From Alphaproteobacteria bacterium (lineage in GTDB: Bacteria > Pseudomonadota > Alphaproteobacteria > Caulobacterales > Caulobacteraceae), in assembly GCA_018820205.1 (NCBI GenBank), contig JAHJOK010000059.1, forward strand, positions 62,001 to 126,000: DNA of 64,000 nt, read 5' to 3'. This document shows positions 62,994-64,000 of the stretch, in pieces. Position 1 is the first letter of the stretch. Every line of letters begins with the position of its first letter. The notes beneath the pieces are model-generated. The model was not told the DNA's origin, searched no databases, and saw only the letters and a list, made by a program, of their open reading frames with translations. Position numbers and translations under genes: made by a program.

Positions 62994-64000
62994 GAAGGCG
63001 GGGTCCGAACGGGCCGCCCTTATACCCTCCGACGCGCCAAAACCTAGCCCGGCGGAACGGCTGCACAGCTGGGTCGTGTCGGAAGCGAAGGCCCAGACTC
63101 TGCGCTGGCGGCTCTGGGCGCCCGTCGCGTTCGGCGCGGGGGCGGCGATCTACTTCGGGCTGAGAACCGAACCGCCGCTCTGGCCTCCAGCCCTGGCGGC
63201 GCTCGTCTGCACCATCGGCTGGCTGGCGACGCGGCGGATGGGCGCGGGTCGGGCCGTCTCATTGCCGATGATGCTGATCGCCTGTCTCGCACTCGGGTTC
63301 GCCGGGGCGAAGCTGCGGACGGATCGGGTGGCGGCCCCGATCGCGCCGGCCCTGGCCGAGCCGACGGTCGTCGAGGGCTGGGTCGTCGATGTCGACAGTC
63401 CGGGAACCCGCGGCCATCGGGTGGTCATCGCCCCGGTGCGAATTCGAGGTCTGGCGCCAGAGGCGACGCCGATCCGGCTGCGGGCCACCGTCCGGGGCGA
63501 TCCACCGCCGCCGGGATCGCCCATACGGCTGTTCGCCATCCTCAATCCCCCGCCGCCGCCGGCCAGCCCCGGCGCCTATGATTTCGGCCGCAACGCCTAT
63601 TTCCAGGCCTTGGGCGGTACGGCCTTCGGTCTGGGAGAGACGCGGCCGGCCCGGCTGGCGGATCCGCCGTGGCGCCTGCGGCTGGCCATGGCGGTCAATG
63701 GCGCGCGGTTCGCCCTGGCCCAGCGAATCGTCGATCGGCTGGGCGAACGAACCGGGGGCGTAGCGGCCGCGATGACCACGGGGCACGAGACCTGGATCGC
63801 GCGCGACGATCTGGACGCCATGCGGGATTCCGGCCTGGCGCACATCCTGTCGATCTCGGGGCTGCATATGGCGATCGTCGGCGGCTTCGCGTTCTTTCTG
63901 GTGCGTCTGGTCGTTGCGGCGTGGCCCTGGCTGGCCTTGAGAGCGTCGGGAAAGAAGGTCGCCGCGGTCGCGGGGCTGATCGCGGTGTGGAGTTATCTGG
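62992..64000 (+). CDS. comEC: ComEC/Rec2 family competence protein, N-terminal part
   Basis: The frame is open from ATG 62992 to the right edge (336 codons), so it has no stop in the window and is missing from the track. It has hydrophobic N-terminal segments (about 43-105), an OB-like DUF4131 region, then DSGLAHILSISGLHMAIVGG, the hallmark of the ComEC membrane core that carries DNA across the inner membrane. GGTGAGG lies 8 bp upstream. The start overlaps the gltX start (CATG). In Caulobacter, as I recall, lexA follows; it would lie outside this window. Confidence 0.88.
   Translation, partial: MKAGSERAALIPSDAPKPSPAERLHSWVVSEAKAQTLRWRLWAPVAFGAGAAIYFGLRTEPPLWPPALAALVCTIGWLATRRMGAGRAVSLPMMLIACLALGFAGAKLRTDRVAAPIAPALAEPTVVEGWVVDVDSPGTRGHRVVIAPVRIRGLAPEATPIRLRATVRGDPPPPGSPIRLFAILNPPPPPASPGAYDFGRNAYFQALGGTAFGLGETRPARLADPPWRLRLAMAVNGARFALAQRIVDRLGERTGGVAAAMTTGHETWIARDDLDAMRDSGLAHILSISGLHMAIVGGFAFFLVRLVVAAWPWLALRASGKKVAAVAGLIAVWSYL

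Overview
This is a high-GC, tightly packed chromosomal window from an alphaproteobacterium. Gene order and content point to the Caulobacteraceae, and a Brevundimonas-like genome is my best guess. The clues are: a heme A synthase next to rplM-rpsI; an S9 protein with an alphaproteobacterial N-terminal extension; a mitochondrial-type complex I accessory subunit; motB without motA; a class I PHA synthase; LpxI instead of LpxH; and a LexA box of the alphaproteobacterial GAAC-N7-GAAC type. I see no prophage, insertion sequence, CRISPR array or rRNA operon. The window is chromosomal core with a few accessory genes.

Layout. 1-3.7 kb: ctaA (cut by the left edge), rplM-rpsI, a low-GC lipoprotein, argC, msrB. 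3.7-9.5 kb: phaC with a small membrane gene on the minus strand, then a lipoprotein, glpX and recJ. 9.5-11.9 kb: tRNA-Glu, a double cold-shock-domain protein, a DUF192 lipoprotein, tRNA-Pro, a complex I accessory subunit, tRNA-Arg and a small ORF. 11.9-20 kb: metC, an amino-acid-binding lipoprotein, a dicarboxylate/amino acid symporter, a sulfurtransferase, lemA with an M48 protease, the leucyl/arginyl protein transferase gene and motB. 20-34 kb: tRNA-Leu, an APC permease, hrpB, two RNA methyltransferases, a GT2 glycosyltransferase, a TetR regulator, a lytic transglycosylase, dapA-smpB, a uracil-DNA glycosylase, a NYN protein and folK. 34-42.5 kb: rpoZ-rsh (ppGpp metabolism), then a LexA-controlled promoter driving a 29-codon membrane peptide and dnaE, then an M23 peptidase pair. 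42.7-57.5 kb: a long co-directional run rpsB-tsf-pyrH-frr-uppS-cdsA-dxr-rseP-bamA-skp-lpxD-fabZ-lpxA-lpxI-lpxB. It links translation to isoprenoid and phospholipid supply, outer-membrane protein assembly and lipid A synthesis. 57.6-64 kb: a DUF305/LVIVD fusion, gltA, gltX and the start of a comEC gene that runs off the right edge.

Three things in the sequence are absent from the ORF track. First, a 29-codon SidA-like ORF at 37464-37553 lies behind a TTGACA-N17-TAGAAC promoter whose -10 is covered by a LexA box, and it overlaps the dnaE start by ATGA. Second, the rsh gene appears to start at a CTG that overlaps the rpoZ stop behind a perfect GGAGG, 73 codons upstream of the first ATG. Third, a 40-nt two-stem element with identical geometry occurs three times beside tRNA genes, with compensatory changes between two copies. 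The sidA-dnaE arrangement and the tRNA-linked element are the observations I would follow first.
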